Origin: Eubacteriaceae bacterium
GTDB lineage: Bacteria > Bacillota > Clostridia > Eubacteriales > Alkalibacteraceae
Assembly: GCA_003446375.1 (NCBI GenBank)
Contig: DMAW01000135.1
Span: forward strand, 1 to 11,872
Length of the DNA stretch: 11,872 nucleotides
Direction: 5' to 3'
Within the stretch, counting starts at the first letter, position 1; every line of letters starts with the position of its first letter. The translations under genes were made by a program, and so were the position numbers. The notes beneath the pieces were generated by a model. That model was not told where the DNA came from. It was given only the letters and a program-made list of their open reading frames with translations, and made no database searches. Shown piece by piece: positions 1-7,482 of this stretch.

Positions 1-2
1 AC

Positions 3-250
3 TCAGTAGATGGATACACAACCTCTTTGCCTCTTGATCAGATTCTTCAAAATGAGTTGATTTTAGCCTACTCTTCCAACGGTCTCGACTTGCCTCCTGA
101 TTAGGCTATCCTTTTATGGTAGTTGCTGAAGACAAGTTTGGATATAAGTGGGCCAGGTGGGTAAACGAAATAGAGCTTTCAGACGATCCTGATTACATGG
201 GTTACTGGGAAAGCAGAGGCTATAGCAATGAGGCAGATATAGAAGATTAG
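3..250 (+). pseudogene. C-terminal end of a molybdopterin-dependent (sulfite-oxidase-like) oxidoreductase, frameshifted
   Basis: The plus strand reads VDGYTTSLPLDQIL, then LAYSSNGLDLPPD, and hits a TAG at 102-104. In the next frame, from 104, it continues GYPFMVVAEDKFGYKWARWV, NEIELSDD and GYWESRGYSNEADIED, ending at TAG 248-250. LPP-x-x-GYPF, AE-(D/S)K-x-GYKW and GYWESRGYS are the C-terminal dimerisation-domain signature of sulfite-oxidase-family molybdoenzymes, which oxidise or reduce small substrates at a molybdopterin cofactor. The two halves fit together if one base is missing near 101-104, so this copy is a pseudogene unless the base is a sequencing error. The 5' part and the Mo-ligating cysteine lie outside the window. 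The gene converges on the gat operon. Confidence 0.72.
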
Positions 251-280
251 CATTATTAATAACCTATAGAATAAATTTAA

Positions 281-320
281 AACAGATAGCTTGGCTACTT
301 AAGAGACCAAGCTATCTGTT
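281..320. terminator. Strong bidirectional hairpin terminator
   Basis: A perfect 14-bp inverted repeat (AACAGATAGCTTGG and its complement) encloses a 12-nt loop. It is followed on the plus strand by a T-rich tract and preceded by TTTAAAA, which gives a T-rich tract on the minus strand. It sits between the convergent oxidoreductase remnant and gatC, so it probably ends transcription from both sides. Confidence 0.8.
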
Positions 321-380
321 TTATTATTCCCCATAGAATTGATTTTTTTGAAAAAAAATTCACTAATTAAATCTGCTTGC

Positions 381-409
381 TTAATATTTATGTGTTTTTT
401 TGATATAAT
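381..409 (+). promoter_or_regulatory. Candidate extended -10 promoter pointing into the gatC 3' end
   Basis: TTAATA at 381-386 lies 17 nt before TATAAT at 404-409, which is preceded by TG at 401-402 (extended -10). A transcript would start near 416, at the left arm (GGTTAGAT, 418-425) of an inverted repeat whose right arm (ATCTAACC, 474-481) overlaps the gatC stop codon. It would be antisense to gatC. The region is AT-rich, so chance is a real alternative. Confidence 0.25.
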
Positions 410-475
410 ATATTGGTGGTTAGATGAATTTTTGATCTATGTCCTGTCTGCAAACATCATATTTCAATTTTTTAT

Positions 476-1726
476 CTAACCAAATATCCCAAATATTCTT
501 ATAAATGCCCATGTTATAAAATTCGCCCTATCTAGATTTGCGATTTGTGTCGCTCCTTCCGGAAATTCAATTCCTGCATTTTGAGCCAATACGGTCTGAA
601 TCGGTGATATATCAGTAGCTATTACTAAAACCAATGCCATCAAAACCGTTCCAACTAAAACAGATCTTACTATATTTCCTCTACAAAGTGCTGCTACCAA
701 ACATACCAAAAACGGGATTACAGCCAAATCAGCAAATGGCAATACTGTATTTCCTGGAATAATCAATGCTAAGATTATAGTTATAGGAACCAACACCAAG
801 CCTACAGCAATTACAGATGGCTCTCCCAGTGCTACAGCTGCATCAAGCCCGATGTAAATATCTCTATCACCAAATCTTTTTGACATAAATTCTCTTGCTG
901 CTTCAGATATTGGGATCAATCCTTCCATAAGGATAGCTACCATCTTAGGCATCAAGTACATGACAGCGCCCATAGTAATTGCCAATTGTAAAATAGATCC
1001 TATCTCAAATCCAGCCAAGAAACCAAGTATTGCTCCTATGAAAAGTCCCATCATTACAGGCTCTCCAAAGATACCAAATTTCTTTTGAACATCTTCAGCA
1101 CTCACATTTATTTTGTTGATTCCAGGTATCTTATCTATCAAATAGTTAAGCGGAATAGCTATTGGCAAGAACCCTAAAGCAGTCAAATGGGGAAAAGACA
1201 TGCCGGGCATCCCAAAGAACTCTTCAATAAGTGGTGCAGTATAATCTGCTAAAACCAGCGCCAGCGCTGAAGCCAGACCTGCAGCTACCAAAGCTAGTAC
1301 TAGGCTTCCTGTTACATAATGAACAGCGGCTCCGATGAATGCAAACTGCCAATAATTCCAGATATCAACATTCATTGTCTTAGTAAGTTTTAATGTCAAC
1401 ATTATAAAATTGATGCCAAGACAAACCGGAAATACAAAAGCTACCGAGGACCATGCCCATGTTATTGAAGCCATTGCCGGCCAACCAACATCTATAACCG
1501 ATAGATTAAGTCCCATTCTGTCAAGCATAGCCAACGCTGCCGGCCCAAGGGTTTCTACCAATAAACCAATTACCAATCCAATCCCTACAAAACCTACACC
1601 TATAATAATACCTGACTTGAGAGACCTTTTAACCCCTGCTCCCATTAATGTACCGATTAGAAATATTATAATCGGCAACATAACCGTTGCTCCCAAACCT
1701 AAAATATACTGTACCACTGCAATCAT
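476..1726 (-). CDS. gatC: PTS system, galactitol-type IIC permease component
   Basis: This is the membrane channel of a phosphotransferase system that imports a polyol and releases it phosphorylated. The 416-residue product is almost entirely hydrophobic segments (roughly ten spans). It carries GatC-family stretches such as MNVDIWNYWQFAFIGA, the MPGMSFPHLTALGFLP region, and GLDAAVALGEPSVIAVG near the C-terminus. E. coli GatC is about 450 residues, so length is near normal. I chose ATG 1726: AAGGAG lies 8 nt upstream, inside the last codons of gatB. A GTG at 1735 in the same frame would overlap that SD. gatB stops 5 nt before this ATG, so the two are translationally coupled. The substrate could be galactitol or another hexitol or pentitol. 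Confidence 0.9.
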   Translation of the reverse strand: MIAVVQYILGLGATVMLPIIIFLIGTLMGAGVKRSLKSGIIIGVGFVGIGLVIGLLVETLGPAALAMLDRMGLNLSVIDVGWPAMASITWAWSSVAFVFPVCLGINFIMLTLKLTKTMNVDIWNYWQFAFIGAAVHYVTGSLVLALVAAGLASALALVLADYTAPLIEEFFGMPGMSFPHLTALGFLPIAIPLNYLIDKIPGINKINVSAEDVQKKFGIFGEPVMMGLFIGAILGFLAGFEIGSILQLAITMGAVMYLMPKMVAILMEGLIPISEAAREFMSKRFGDRDIYIGLDAAVALGEPSVIAVGLVLVPITIILALIIPGNTVLPFADLAVIPFLVCLVAALCRGNIVRSVLVGTVLMALVLVIATDISPIQTVLAQNAGIEFPEGATQIANLDRANFITWAFIRIFGIFG

Positions 1727-1731
1727 TGATA

Positions 1732-2025
1732 TCACTCCTTAGATATATTTTTCATGATTTCAAGTATTTCATTGTCGGTCTTGTCCATATTCATTCCCGT
1801 TAAATAATTGATTGCTTGAACCTTTGGTGTCTTTACTGACTCAGGCACTTTTGTACTTGCAACAATAAGATCAAAATCATCTGCCTTTCCAGCTACTTCT
1901 ACTACCTTGCATTGTTCGACAATAACATCGTAGCCATTGTCCTTCAATAAATTTTCTACTCTTTTTGCTATAACAGTAGAAGTCGCTATACCAGTGCCGC
2001 ATGCTATTAATACCTTGTATTTCAT
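1732..2025 (-). CDS. gatB: PTS system, galactitol-type IIB phosphocarrier component
   Basis: This 97-residue cytoplasmic protein (E. coli GatB is 94) passes phosphate from IIA to the sugar bound by IIC. The N-terminus MKYKVLIACGTGIATS holds the IIB P-loop, with phospho-accepting Cys9 in ACGTG. The start is ATG 2025, because AAAGGAGG lies about 8 nt upstream. A longer reading from 2067 would put that SD inside the gene and add residues absent from the family. It precedes gatC directly and follows the dehydrogenase gene after a 130-nt gap containing a hairpin and a cre-type site. No IIA gene, which must donate its phosphate, is in the window. Confidence 0.9.
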   Translation of the reverse strand: MKYKVLIACGTGIATSTVIAKRVENLLKDNGYDVIVEQCKVVEVAGKADDFDLIVASTKVPESVKTPKVQAINYLTGMNMDKTDNEILEIMKNISKE

Positions 2026-2088
2026 CTTTGAACCTCCTTTCAAAATATATTTATGTAATGATGCCACCTGCTAAATTGACACTTTTGG

Positions 2089-2103
2089 TGACATCGTTTA
2101 CAT
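2089..2103 (-). promoter_or_regulatory. Catabolite-responsive element (cre) upstream of gatB
   Basis: The minus strand reads ATGTAAACGATGTCA, which matches every fixed position of the Firmicutes cre consensus WTGNAANCGNWNNCW. It lies 64 nt upstream of the gatB start, in the gatD-gatB gap. CcpA binding here would repress gatBC in the presence of a preferred sugar, either at an internal promoter or as a roadblock to read-through. I see no clean -35/-10 pair beside it. Confidence 0.6.
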
Positions 2104-2110
2104 TCTATTG

Positions 2111-2146
2111 AATGGGAAATGACCTGTTTTCAGATCATTTCCCATT
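2111..2146 (-). promoter_or_regulatory. Intercistronic hairpin between gatD and gatB
   Basis: A 12-bp perfect stem (AATGGGAAATGA and its complement), a one-base mismatch, then CTG/CAG and a TTTT loop. It starts 9 nt after the gatD stop. No T-run follows on the minus strand, so it is not a normal terminator. It may be a processing or mRNA-stabilising element that uncouples gatD from gatBC levels, or a weak attenuator. Confidence 0.55.
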
Positions 2147-2155
2147 ATGTTTATC

Positions 2156-3214
2156 TTATTTCGGGAGCTCCTCGTTCACATATATCAATACTTTATTAAA
2201 ATAATTATCCCTTGTTTGAACAACTTTATAAGCTTCCATGACGTCTTCAAATTTAAATCTATGAGTGATTAAGTGCTCTACTTTAACTTTTTCAGAATTC
2301 AAGTAATCTATACCTACTTGCCATTCATCAAATGGCAGCTCTTTATAGTCATAACACCAGGATCCTCTTACAGTAAGTTCTTTCCTTAGAATCCCTTCAA
2401 ATATCTTATCATTTATCTGAACATCACTGTGTGGCGTTCCCATTAGGACAACTCTTGCTTGTTTTCCTGCAACAAATATGCTGTTTTCAACGGTTTTTAC
2501 CGCACCGGCAGATTCTATTACTACATCTGCCATTAGTCCGTCAGTTTCTTTTTCGATGACTTTATAAACATCTTCTTCCAGAGCATTTATACATATATCG
2601 GCTCCAGATTCTCTAGCGCAATCTAATTTTTCTTTTATAAGATCTACTGCAATCACCTTGCCGGCTCCATAATTTTTAGCCAACTGAATCATCAAGTTTC
2701 CTATTGGTCCCGCTCCCATGATGCACACTGTATTTCCCGGCTGTATCTCAGCTTTAGTCAACGTGTGAATTCCTATTACTAGAGGATCTACTAGAGCTGC
2801 TTTATCAAAAGGCATCTCTTTAGGAATTTTAATAACATTTTTAGCTGCTACATTTACATATTCCTGCAAGCCACCATCAGATCTGGATCCTAAATAATCA
2901 TAATCAACACACATGTTTTGATGACCGGATACGCAATATCTGCATACTCCGCAAGTCACCATAGGATTGATTACGACATGATCTCCTTCTTTTACATTTA
3001 AAACGTCTTTTCCAACCTTTTCAATCACTCCACAAAACTCATGCCCTAAAACAGTTGGAAACTTCCAAGTACCAGTATGCCACATTCTTTCAATATCTGT
3101 TCCACATATCCCAACTACCATTGGCTTTACTAGAACTTCTGTGTCACTTATTTGTGGAATATCTCTTTCAACAAATTCAATATTGCCTACCTTTGTCAAT
3201 GCTGCAGATTTCAT
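2156..3214 (-). CDS. gatD: Zinc-dependent polyol(-phosphate) dehydrogenase, galactitol-1-phosphate 5-dehydrogenase-like
   Basis: A 352-residue medium-chain dehydrogenase (E. coli GatD is 346). Catalytic-zinc ligands are Cys37 (GICGTD), His58 and Glu59 (GHE). Structural zinc is held by Cys88, Cys91, Cys94 and Cys102. The NAD Rossmann loop is GAGPIG at 167-172. The RGSWCYDY region, with a downstream DEW, recalls the GatD GSW...EW signature. The fourth family ligand (Glu in the EP motif) appears as Asp143 (VDPLVIGIH). It would oxidise the polyol phosphate made by the PTS to a ketose phosphate. I chose ATG 3214, preceded by AAAGGTGA; GTG 3223 and ATG 3220 are alternatives. It is first in the operon gatD-gatB-gatC. 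Sorbitol or other polyol specificity cannot be excluded. Confidence 0.85.
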   Translation of the reverse strand: MKSAALTKVGNIEFVERDIPQISDTEVLVKPMVVGICGTDIERMWHTGTWKFPTVLGHEFCGVIEKVGKDVLNVKEGDHVVINPMVTCGVCRYCVSGHQNMCVDYDYLGSRSDGGLQEYVNVAAKNVIKIPKEMPFDKAALVDPLVIGIHTLTKAEIQPGNTVCIMGAGPIGNLMIQLAKNYGAGKVIAVDLIKEKLDCARESGADICINALEEDVYKVIEKETDGLMADVVIESAGAVKTVENSIFVAGKQARVVLMGTPHSDVQINDKIFEGILRKELTVRGSWCYDYKELPFDEWQVGIDYLNSEKVKVEHLITHRFKFEDVMEAYKVVQTRDNYFNKVLIYVNEELPK

Positions 3215-3236
3215 ATTCATCACCTTTTTCGCTTAT

Positions 3237-3271
3237 TGTTCATATGAACATCTTTCGATCATTTGAACATC
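3237..3271 (-). promoter_or_regulatory. Operator: palindrome plus repeated TGAACATC half-site upstream of gatD
   Basis: A perfect 14-bp palindrome TGTTCATATGAACA (3237-3250) is followed by a second TGAACATC, the two copies (3245-3252 and 3264-3271) being exactly 19 bp apart. The block lies just downstream of the -10 box, around and after the expected start of transcription, where a repressor would block elongation. TGTTCA/TGAACA half-sites are a plausible target for a sugar-type repressor (SorC/DeoR or GntR class; inference). The regulator gene is not in the window. Confidence 0.6.
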
Positions 3272-3274
3272 TTT

Positions 3275-3303
3275 ATTATACAAGTGTCTCTGCGTATTGT
3301 CAA
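3275..3303 (-). promoter_or_regulatory. Consensus sigma-A promoter of the gat operon
   Basis: On the minus strand, TTGACA (3303-3298) and TATAAT (3280-3275) are separated by exactly 17 nt, a perfect consensus match. Transcription should start near 3268 and run into gatD. Confidence 0.88.
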
Positions 3304-3340
3304 ATATTTTTTATAACATATTTTATTTTTATAATATTGC

Positions 3341-3385
3341 AACAAAAAAGCACAGCTAAAAGTTCAGTGAACTATCTGTGCTTTT
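3341..3385 (-). terminator. Rho-independent terminator of the cation-efflux gene
   Basis: On the minus strand, a 10-bp stem AAAAGCACAG/CTGTGCTTTT has an inner AGTTCA/TGAACT stem and is followed by a T-run. It starts 28 nt after the cation-efflux stop and lies just upstream of the gat promoter, insulating the two units. Confidence 0.85.
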
Positions 3386-3412
3386 CTAAATTATTTTAAA
3401 TTAAGAAAATAT

Positions 3413-4294
3413 TTAATGATTGCTCTTATTCATACCCTCGCTTTTAAAATCCACCTCAATTGTAACATGCTCTATTCCATTTTGCTTTGCCAAATTTCGG
3501 ACGCTGTTTTTTATGGCTATAATATTTTTATTTCCTGTCTCATCATCTACGATTATATGGGTCGTTAATAAATTCTTCTTTCCTTCTAAAGACCAGATAT
3601 GAGTGTGATAGACAGATAAAATCCCATCTACATTGTTGATATCCTTCTGAATTTCAGCAATTGAAAAATCATTTGGTACGCCTTGAAGCAATATCCTCAT
3701 TATCTCTTTTATATTTTTTGTTACATTAAATAAAACATAAAAAGTAATCAGCATCGATAATATTGGATCAAGTATAGGTAAATCTACAAACAAGAGTACT
3801 ACGCTCACAACCAAGACTGCAGCCCAACCTAATACGTCTTCTAACAGATGCCATGAAACCACTTTTTCATTTAGAGAATTTCCTTTTCTTAATCTAATTA
3901 CGGCCAATCCGTTAATAACGATGCCCATAATAGCAAATACCAACATCCCTTCAGCATTAACTTCTTCAGGTTTAAAAATTCTAGGTACTGCACGCATAAG
4001 AACAAAAACAGATCCAATAATCAGTACGATACTGTTGATTAACGCCCCTAATAACGAAAATCGAGAATACCCAAAAGAAAAGTATTCATCAGGCTCTTTT
4101 TTTGAATATCCTTCAAAATACCAAGCTAGCCCCAAAGATATGGAATCACCTAAGTCATGCAATGCATCGGACAAAATAGCTGTGCTATTTGTCCATAATC
4201 CACCTATTATTTCTAAAATAGTGAAGAATAAGTTTAATATAAAGGCAACTTTTATATTCCCTTTTTTCTCATGGCGGTGATTATCTTTATCCAC
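3413..4294 (-). CDS. Cation diffusion facilitator (CDF) family metal efflux transporter
   Basis: A 293-residue inner-membrane H+/metal antiporter that exports Zn2+ or related divalent ions. It has about six membrane spans (residues 15-190) followed by a cytoplasmic metal-binding-like domain (about 200-285). Transport-site residues are visible: Asp43, His46 and Asp50 in TM2 (SDALHDLGDS), and His149 and Asp153 in TM5 (HLLEDVLG). This H/D arrangement is typical of zinc-type CDF proteins such as CzcD/ZitB. The N-terminus carries a short His-containing stretch (NHRHEKK). The start is GTG 4294, with GGAG 9 nt upstream; no better in-frame ATG exists. It is monocistronic, with a terminator at 3346-3385. 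No metal regulator gene is adjacent. Confidence 0.9.
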   Translation of the reverse strand: MDKDNHRHEKKGNIKVAFILNLFFTILEIIGGLWTNSTAILSDALHDLGDSISLGLAWYFEGYSKKEPDEYFSFGYSRFSLLGALINSIVLIIGSVFVLMRAVPRIFKPEEVNAEGMLVFAIMGIVINGLAVIRLRKGNSLNEKVVSWHLLEDVLGWAAVLVVSVVLLFVDLPILDPILSMLITFYVLFNVTKNIKEIMRILLQGVPNDFSIAEIQKDINNVDGILSVYHTHIWSLEGKKNLLTTHIIVDDETGNKNIIAIKNSVRNLAKQNGIEHVTIEVDFKSEGMNKSNH

Positions 4295-4531
4295 TTATGC
4301 TGTCTCCTTTCCATTCATTCTGATATCGCAACTATCATCCACAAAGTAAAAAGTTTATATAAATATTTTAGGAAGATATATAAAAAAGTTACCCTTAATT
4401 TATTTGATATATTCATTGCAATATGGAATTATATTAAGATTTAGCTCGTCAAAATCCGGTGCATGCATATGTGTCGATTTTTTAGTATTGCGTGTTCTTT
4501 GGCGTTGCCCAACCATAATTTCCAACTGGGT

Positions 4532-6085
4532 TTAAAGCTTTGTCGAATACTCCTCTAAATCCCAAATTTCAGTAGCTACATCTTGGTAGAATTCCGGTTC
4601 ATGTGATATCAGCAGTACTCCTCCTTTATACTTTTTTAAAGCTCTTTTTAATTCTTCTTTTGCATCTATATCCAGATGGTTTGTAGGCTCGTCAAGAAGC
4701 AATATATTGGACTCTCTATTTAAAATCTTGCAAAGCCTTACCTTTGCCTGCTCACCGCCGCTTAGAACCATTACCTTGGACTCAATATGGTCAGTGGTAA
4801 GCCCGCATTTAGCCAGCGCTGACCTTACTTCAAATTGCGTCCAACTTGGAAATTCTTCCCATATTTCTTCTATGCAAGATCTTTTGTTCTTTTCTTTAAT
4901 CTCCTGCTCGAAATATCCAATTTCCAGAGTGTCTCCCAATTCCACTTCACCTTTATAAGGCTTTATTTGCCCCAATATTGATTTCAAAAAGGTAGTCTTG
5001 CCAATTCCGTTTGCTCCTGTTATGGCAATTCTCTGACCTCTTTCCATCCTAAGATTGATTGGCCTAGATAGAGGAGAGTCATATCCAATAACTAGATCCT
5101 TTGATTCAAATATCAACTTGCCGGCAGTCCTCCCATCTTTGAAATTAAACTCCGGCTTCGGTTTTTCCCTTGACAGCTCTATGATATCCATCTTATCCAA
5201 CTTCTTCTGTCTTGACATAGCCATGTTTCTTGTTGCAACTCTAGCTTTATTTCTAGCGACAAAATCCTCTAGTTCTGCAATTTCTTGTTGTTGTCTCTTA
5301 TGTGCTGCTTCAAGCTGAGCTTTTTTAGCCTCGTAAACTCTTTCAAAGTCGTTATAGTCGCCTACATAACGGGTTACTTCTTTATCCTCTACATGGTATA
5401 TAAGGTTCACCACGCTATTTAAGAATGGGATATCATGGGATATAAGCAAAAAAGCATTTTCATACTCTTGTAGATATCTCTTAAGCCATACAATATGTTG
5501 CTCATCTAAGTAGTTGGTTGGTTCATCCAGCATAAGTATATCCGGCTTTTCCAATAGCAGCTTCGCTAAAAGGACTTTTGTTCTCTGACCGCCACTTAAC
5601 TCATCTACATCCTTTTCTAATCCTATTTCATCCAATCCCAGTCCTTTGGCTGTTTCTCCCACCTTTGAGTCAATAAAATAAAAGTCATTGTGGTCTAGGA
5701 TATCCTGAATGGTTCCTACATCTTCCATTATATCAGCTAATTCATCCTCAGAAGCCTCACCCATCTTCATATATAAATCCTGCATTTCCTGTTCCATATC
5801 AAATAGATACTTAAATGCACCCCTTAAAGCATCCATGATGCTCATTCCTTTTTCCAACACCGCATGCTGATCCAAGTATCCTACCCTGACTCTCTTTGCC
5901 CACTCTATCTGACCTTCGTCGGGCTCAAGCTTGCCTGTTATTATATTCATAAAAGAGGATTTTCCTTCGCCGTTTGCTCCTACTAGGCCGACGTGTTCAC
6001 CTTTTAGAAGCCTAAAGGAAACATCTTTTAAAATCTCTCTGCCGCCATAACCGTGGTTCAGATTTTTCACCGTCAATATACTCAT
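4532..6085 (-). CDS. yfmM: ABC-F family ATPase (YfmM-like ribosome-associated factor)
   Basis: A 517-residue soluble protein with two ABC cassettes and no membrane domain. The first has Walker A GANGEGKSS (36-44), signature LSGGQ (163-167) and Walker B LDEPTNYLD (about 186-194). The second, in the C-terminal half, has GANGIGKTT, LSGGEQ and LDEPTNHLD. The H-loops are LISHD and LISHE. A basic, coiled-coil linker (about 245-310, rich in K/R/Q) separates them, as in ABC-F proteins that bind the ribosomal E site. Length and sequence recall B. subtilis YfmM (assigned from memory). ABC-F members tune translation or protect ribosomes from antibiotics; nothing here shows resistance. The start is ATG 6085, preceded by GGAAAGGTGA. 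The 237-nt gap to the efflux gene contains no recognised gene. Confidence 0.92.
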   Translation of the reverse strand: MSILTVKNLNHGYGGREILKDVSFRLLKGEHVGLVGANGEGKSSFMNIITGKLEPDEGQIEWAKRVRVGYLDQHAVLEKGMSIMDALRGAFKYLFDMEQEMQDLYMKMGEASEDELADIMEDVGTIQDILDHNDFYFIDSKVGETAKGLGLDEIGLEKDVDELSGGQRTKVLLAKLLLEKPDILMLDEPTNYLDEQHIVWLKRYLQEYENAFLLISHDIPFLNSVVNLIYHVEDKEVTRYVGDYNDFERVYEAKKAQLEAAHKRQQQEIAELEDFVARNKARVATRNMAMSRQKKLDKMDIIELSREKPKPEFNFKDGRTAGKLIFESKDLVIGYDSPLSRPINLRMERGQRIAITGANGIGKTTFLKSILGQIKPYKGEVELGDTLEIGYFEQEIKEKNKRSCIEEIWEEFPSWTQFEVRSALAKCGLTTDHIESKVMVLSGGEQAKVRLCKILNRESNILLLDEPTNHLDIDAKEELKRALKKYKGGVLLISHEPEFYQDVATEIWDLEEYSTKL

Positions 6086-6138
6086 TTAATCACCTTTCCA
6101 ATTAATTAACAATTTACAATGCACTATTACGCCTTAAT

Positions 6139-6167
6139 ATCTTATCTATTCTACGGTTAATTATCAA
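6139..6167 (-). promoter_or_regulatory. Probable promoter of the ABC-F gene
   Basis: On the minus strand, TTGATA (6167-6162), 17 nt, TAAGAT (6144-6139), giving a leader of about 50 nt before the ABC-F start. Box matches are 5/6 and 4/6. Confidence 0.45.
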
Positions 6168-6282
6168 TAGTTACACAAAAATAAAAGTGCTAAAACCGTT
6201 TTTATATCTTGTGGCTTTATCCAACATTTTGTTGTAACATAATTATTATAAGGTACAGCAATAATCTAAGGAGGTAATCGCT

Positions 6283-6864
6283 ATGGGCAATCCTGCATTT
6301 ATTAAGCCACCAGCTAAAATTCCGTTTTTCATTAAGCTTGGCATATTCGTTTCAAAAAAAATTACCAAGAAAGATTTATTGGCACCTAAACTGCTGGCAT
6401 GGTATCCAAAGGCCGCTTTAAGTTCCGGCGTTCTTGAAGCTATGGTGGCACACGGCGATAATGACTTAAACAGACGCATTTTAAAGCTTATCAGGATTCA
6501 AGCCTCTATTTCAATTGCATGCCCATTTTGTTTAGATATGAATTCCTTCGAGTATGAAAAAAACGGTATATCTAATGAAGAAATGTCAAGCCTGGTCAAT
6601 CAGGTAGATCTGGATTTGATTGATACATTCTCATTAAAAGAAAAACTTGCACTGGGGTATGCTATTAGAATATCAAAGACTCCCGTTGATGTGCCTATAG
6701 ATTTTTTTGAAAAACTAAAATCAGAATTTTCGGAGCGGGAAATCGTTATTTTAGCCAGTACAGCTGCACAAGTAAATTATTGGGCAAGACTATTGAAGTC
6801 ATTGGGAGTTCCACCTGCCGGATTTTCAGATCGATGTGATTTATCTGATTTAAATAGCAAATAA
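6283..6864 (+). CDS. Carboxymuconolactone decarboxylase / AhpD-like family protein
   Basis: A 193-residue all-alpha protein of the CMD/AhpD superfamily. The core reads IRIQASISIACPFCLDMNS, with the redox pair Cys80 and Cys83 in CPFC. The residue where AhpD has its catalytic His (CxxCxxxH) is Asn87, so a thiol-peroxidase role is plausible but not proven; many clostridial paralogues have this CPFC-DMN form. The start is ATG 6283 with an excellent AAGGAGG 8 nt upstream. It is transcribed divergently from the ABC-F gene and stands alone. Immediately after the stop lies the left tRNA/tmRNA-end repeat (6863-6929), whose hairpin may also end this transcript. Confidence 0.88.
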   Translation: MGNPAFIKPPAKIPFFIKLGIFVSKKITKKDLLAPKLLAWYPKAALSSGVLEAMVAHGDNDLNRRILKLIRIQASISIACPFCLDMNSFEYEKNGISNEEMSSLVNQVDLDLIDTFSLKEKLALGYAIRISKTPVDVPIDFFEKLKSEFSEREIVILASTAAQVNYWARLLKSLGVPPAGFSDRCDLSDLNSK

Positions 6865-6929
6865 AAAAGAACCTCAAATACTGAAGTTCTTGTTGTCTTA
6901 TATGGTGGAGGCAGAACTTACATGTCTTA
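6863..6929 (-). repeat. tRNA/tmRNA 3'-end plus terminator module, left copy
   Basis: On the minus strand this reads GCCTCCACCA (6912-6903), the usual last ten bases of a tmRNA or tRNA acceptor arm with CCA. It is followed by a hairpin (AAGAAC/GTTCTT plus an inner TCA/TGA) and a six-T run (6868-6863). By hand alignment about 57 of 67 positions match a second copy at 10271-10335 in the same orientation. No intact RNA gene precedes the acceptor end. It looks like an attachment-site remnant left by integration at the 3' end of an RNA gene. Confidence 0.55.
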
Positions 6930-6957
6930 TGCATATAATTTCATGTTTATGTAGAAA

Positions 6958-6977
6958 AGAGGCCTTTTGGAGGCTCT
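6958..6977 (-). terminator. Terminator after the Fic remnant
   Basis: On the minus strand, AGAGCCT pairs with AGGCCTCT (one bulged base) and is followed by TTTTCT. It begins 7 nt after the stop codon of the Fic remnant, so that gene end has kept its original terminator. Confidence 0.6.
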
Positions 6978-6983
6978 AATATT

Positions 6984-7382
6984 TCAATCTGTTTTTTTAA
7001 TATATGCCGTCGCTCTTCCTGATCCGACTTTTTTTATATAGCCATCCTTCAATAAGTCCGATAGAGCTTTTTCAATAGTGGTTATACTAATGTCAGGATA
7101 AATTTCAGCTATGTCTTTTTTTGAAATTTTACCAACTTTCTTATCAAATATGTCTTTTACTCTTTCCGATTTATTTAAACCTCTGATTTCAACAGTCTCT
7201 ATTCTTTCAGAAAATTCTTTATATACTTTCAATAAAATACTTAGATAATATTTTACGAATGGATTTAGATTATTATTTTCTTCGCACCATCCCTGTGAAC
7301 TTTGCTTTAGGGTTTCATAGTAATTTTCTTTGGTATTTTCAATAAGCATTTCTATACTAATGTACTTCCCCACGATATATCC
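6984..7382 (-). pseudogene. C-terminal remnant of a Fic family protein (winged-helix end)
   Basis: The reading frame GYIVGKYISIEMLIE, YYETLKQSSQGW, FVKYYLSILLKVYKEF and ISITTIEKALSDLLKDGYI matches the region after the catalytic loop of Fic proteins, plus their C-terminal winged helix (GSGRATAYI). The AMPylation motif HPFxxGNGR and everything before it are missing: family similarity starts at about 7382, and a TAA lies at 7394-7392. Upstream DNA is unrelated. A GTG at 7373, preceded by AAGAGGG, could still express a 129-residue DNA-binding fragment. A RAYT fragment lies about 100 bp upstream, pointing to rearrangement. Confidence 0.75.
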
Positions 7383-7482
7383 CTCTTGGTGTTATCTTGA
7401 TTTTTATATTTGTCCCAATTCGATGATGGGTGATAGCTGTACAGATCTCTATGCAGCTGTGATATTATATTTGAACTTAGTT

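Noticed and set aside
2078..2106. TTGACA-17-TACATT on the plus strand, promoter-like
   Set aside because: It would only drive antisense RNA into gatD, the -10 matches 4/6, and the same bases are better explained by the cre site on the other strand.
4443..4531. Frame on the minus strand reading NPVGNYGWATPKNTQY after the ABC-F gene, resembling a protein tail
   Set aside because: It overlaps the end of the ABC-F gene, has no start or family match I recognise, and is 20-odd codons long.
6984..7373. A free-standing transcriptional regulator gene
   Set aside because: Sequence upstream of the wHTH matches the Fic C-terminal half and continues past the apparent start to GYIVGKYIS, so it is a truncated Fic protein rather than a native regulator.
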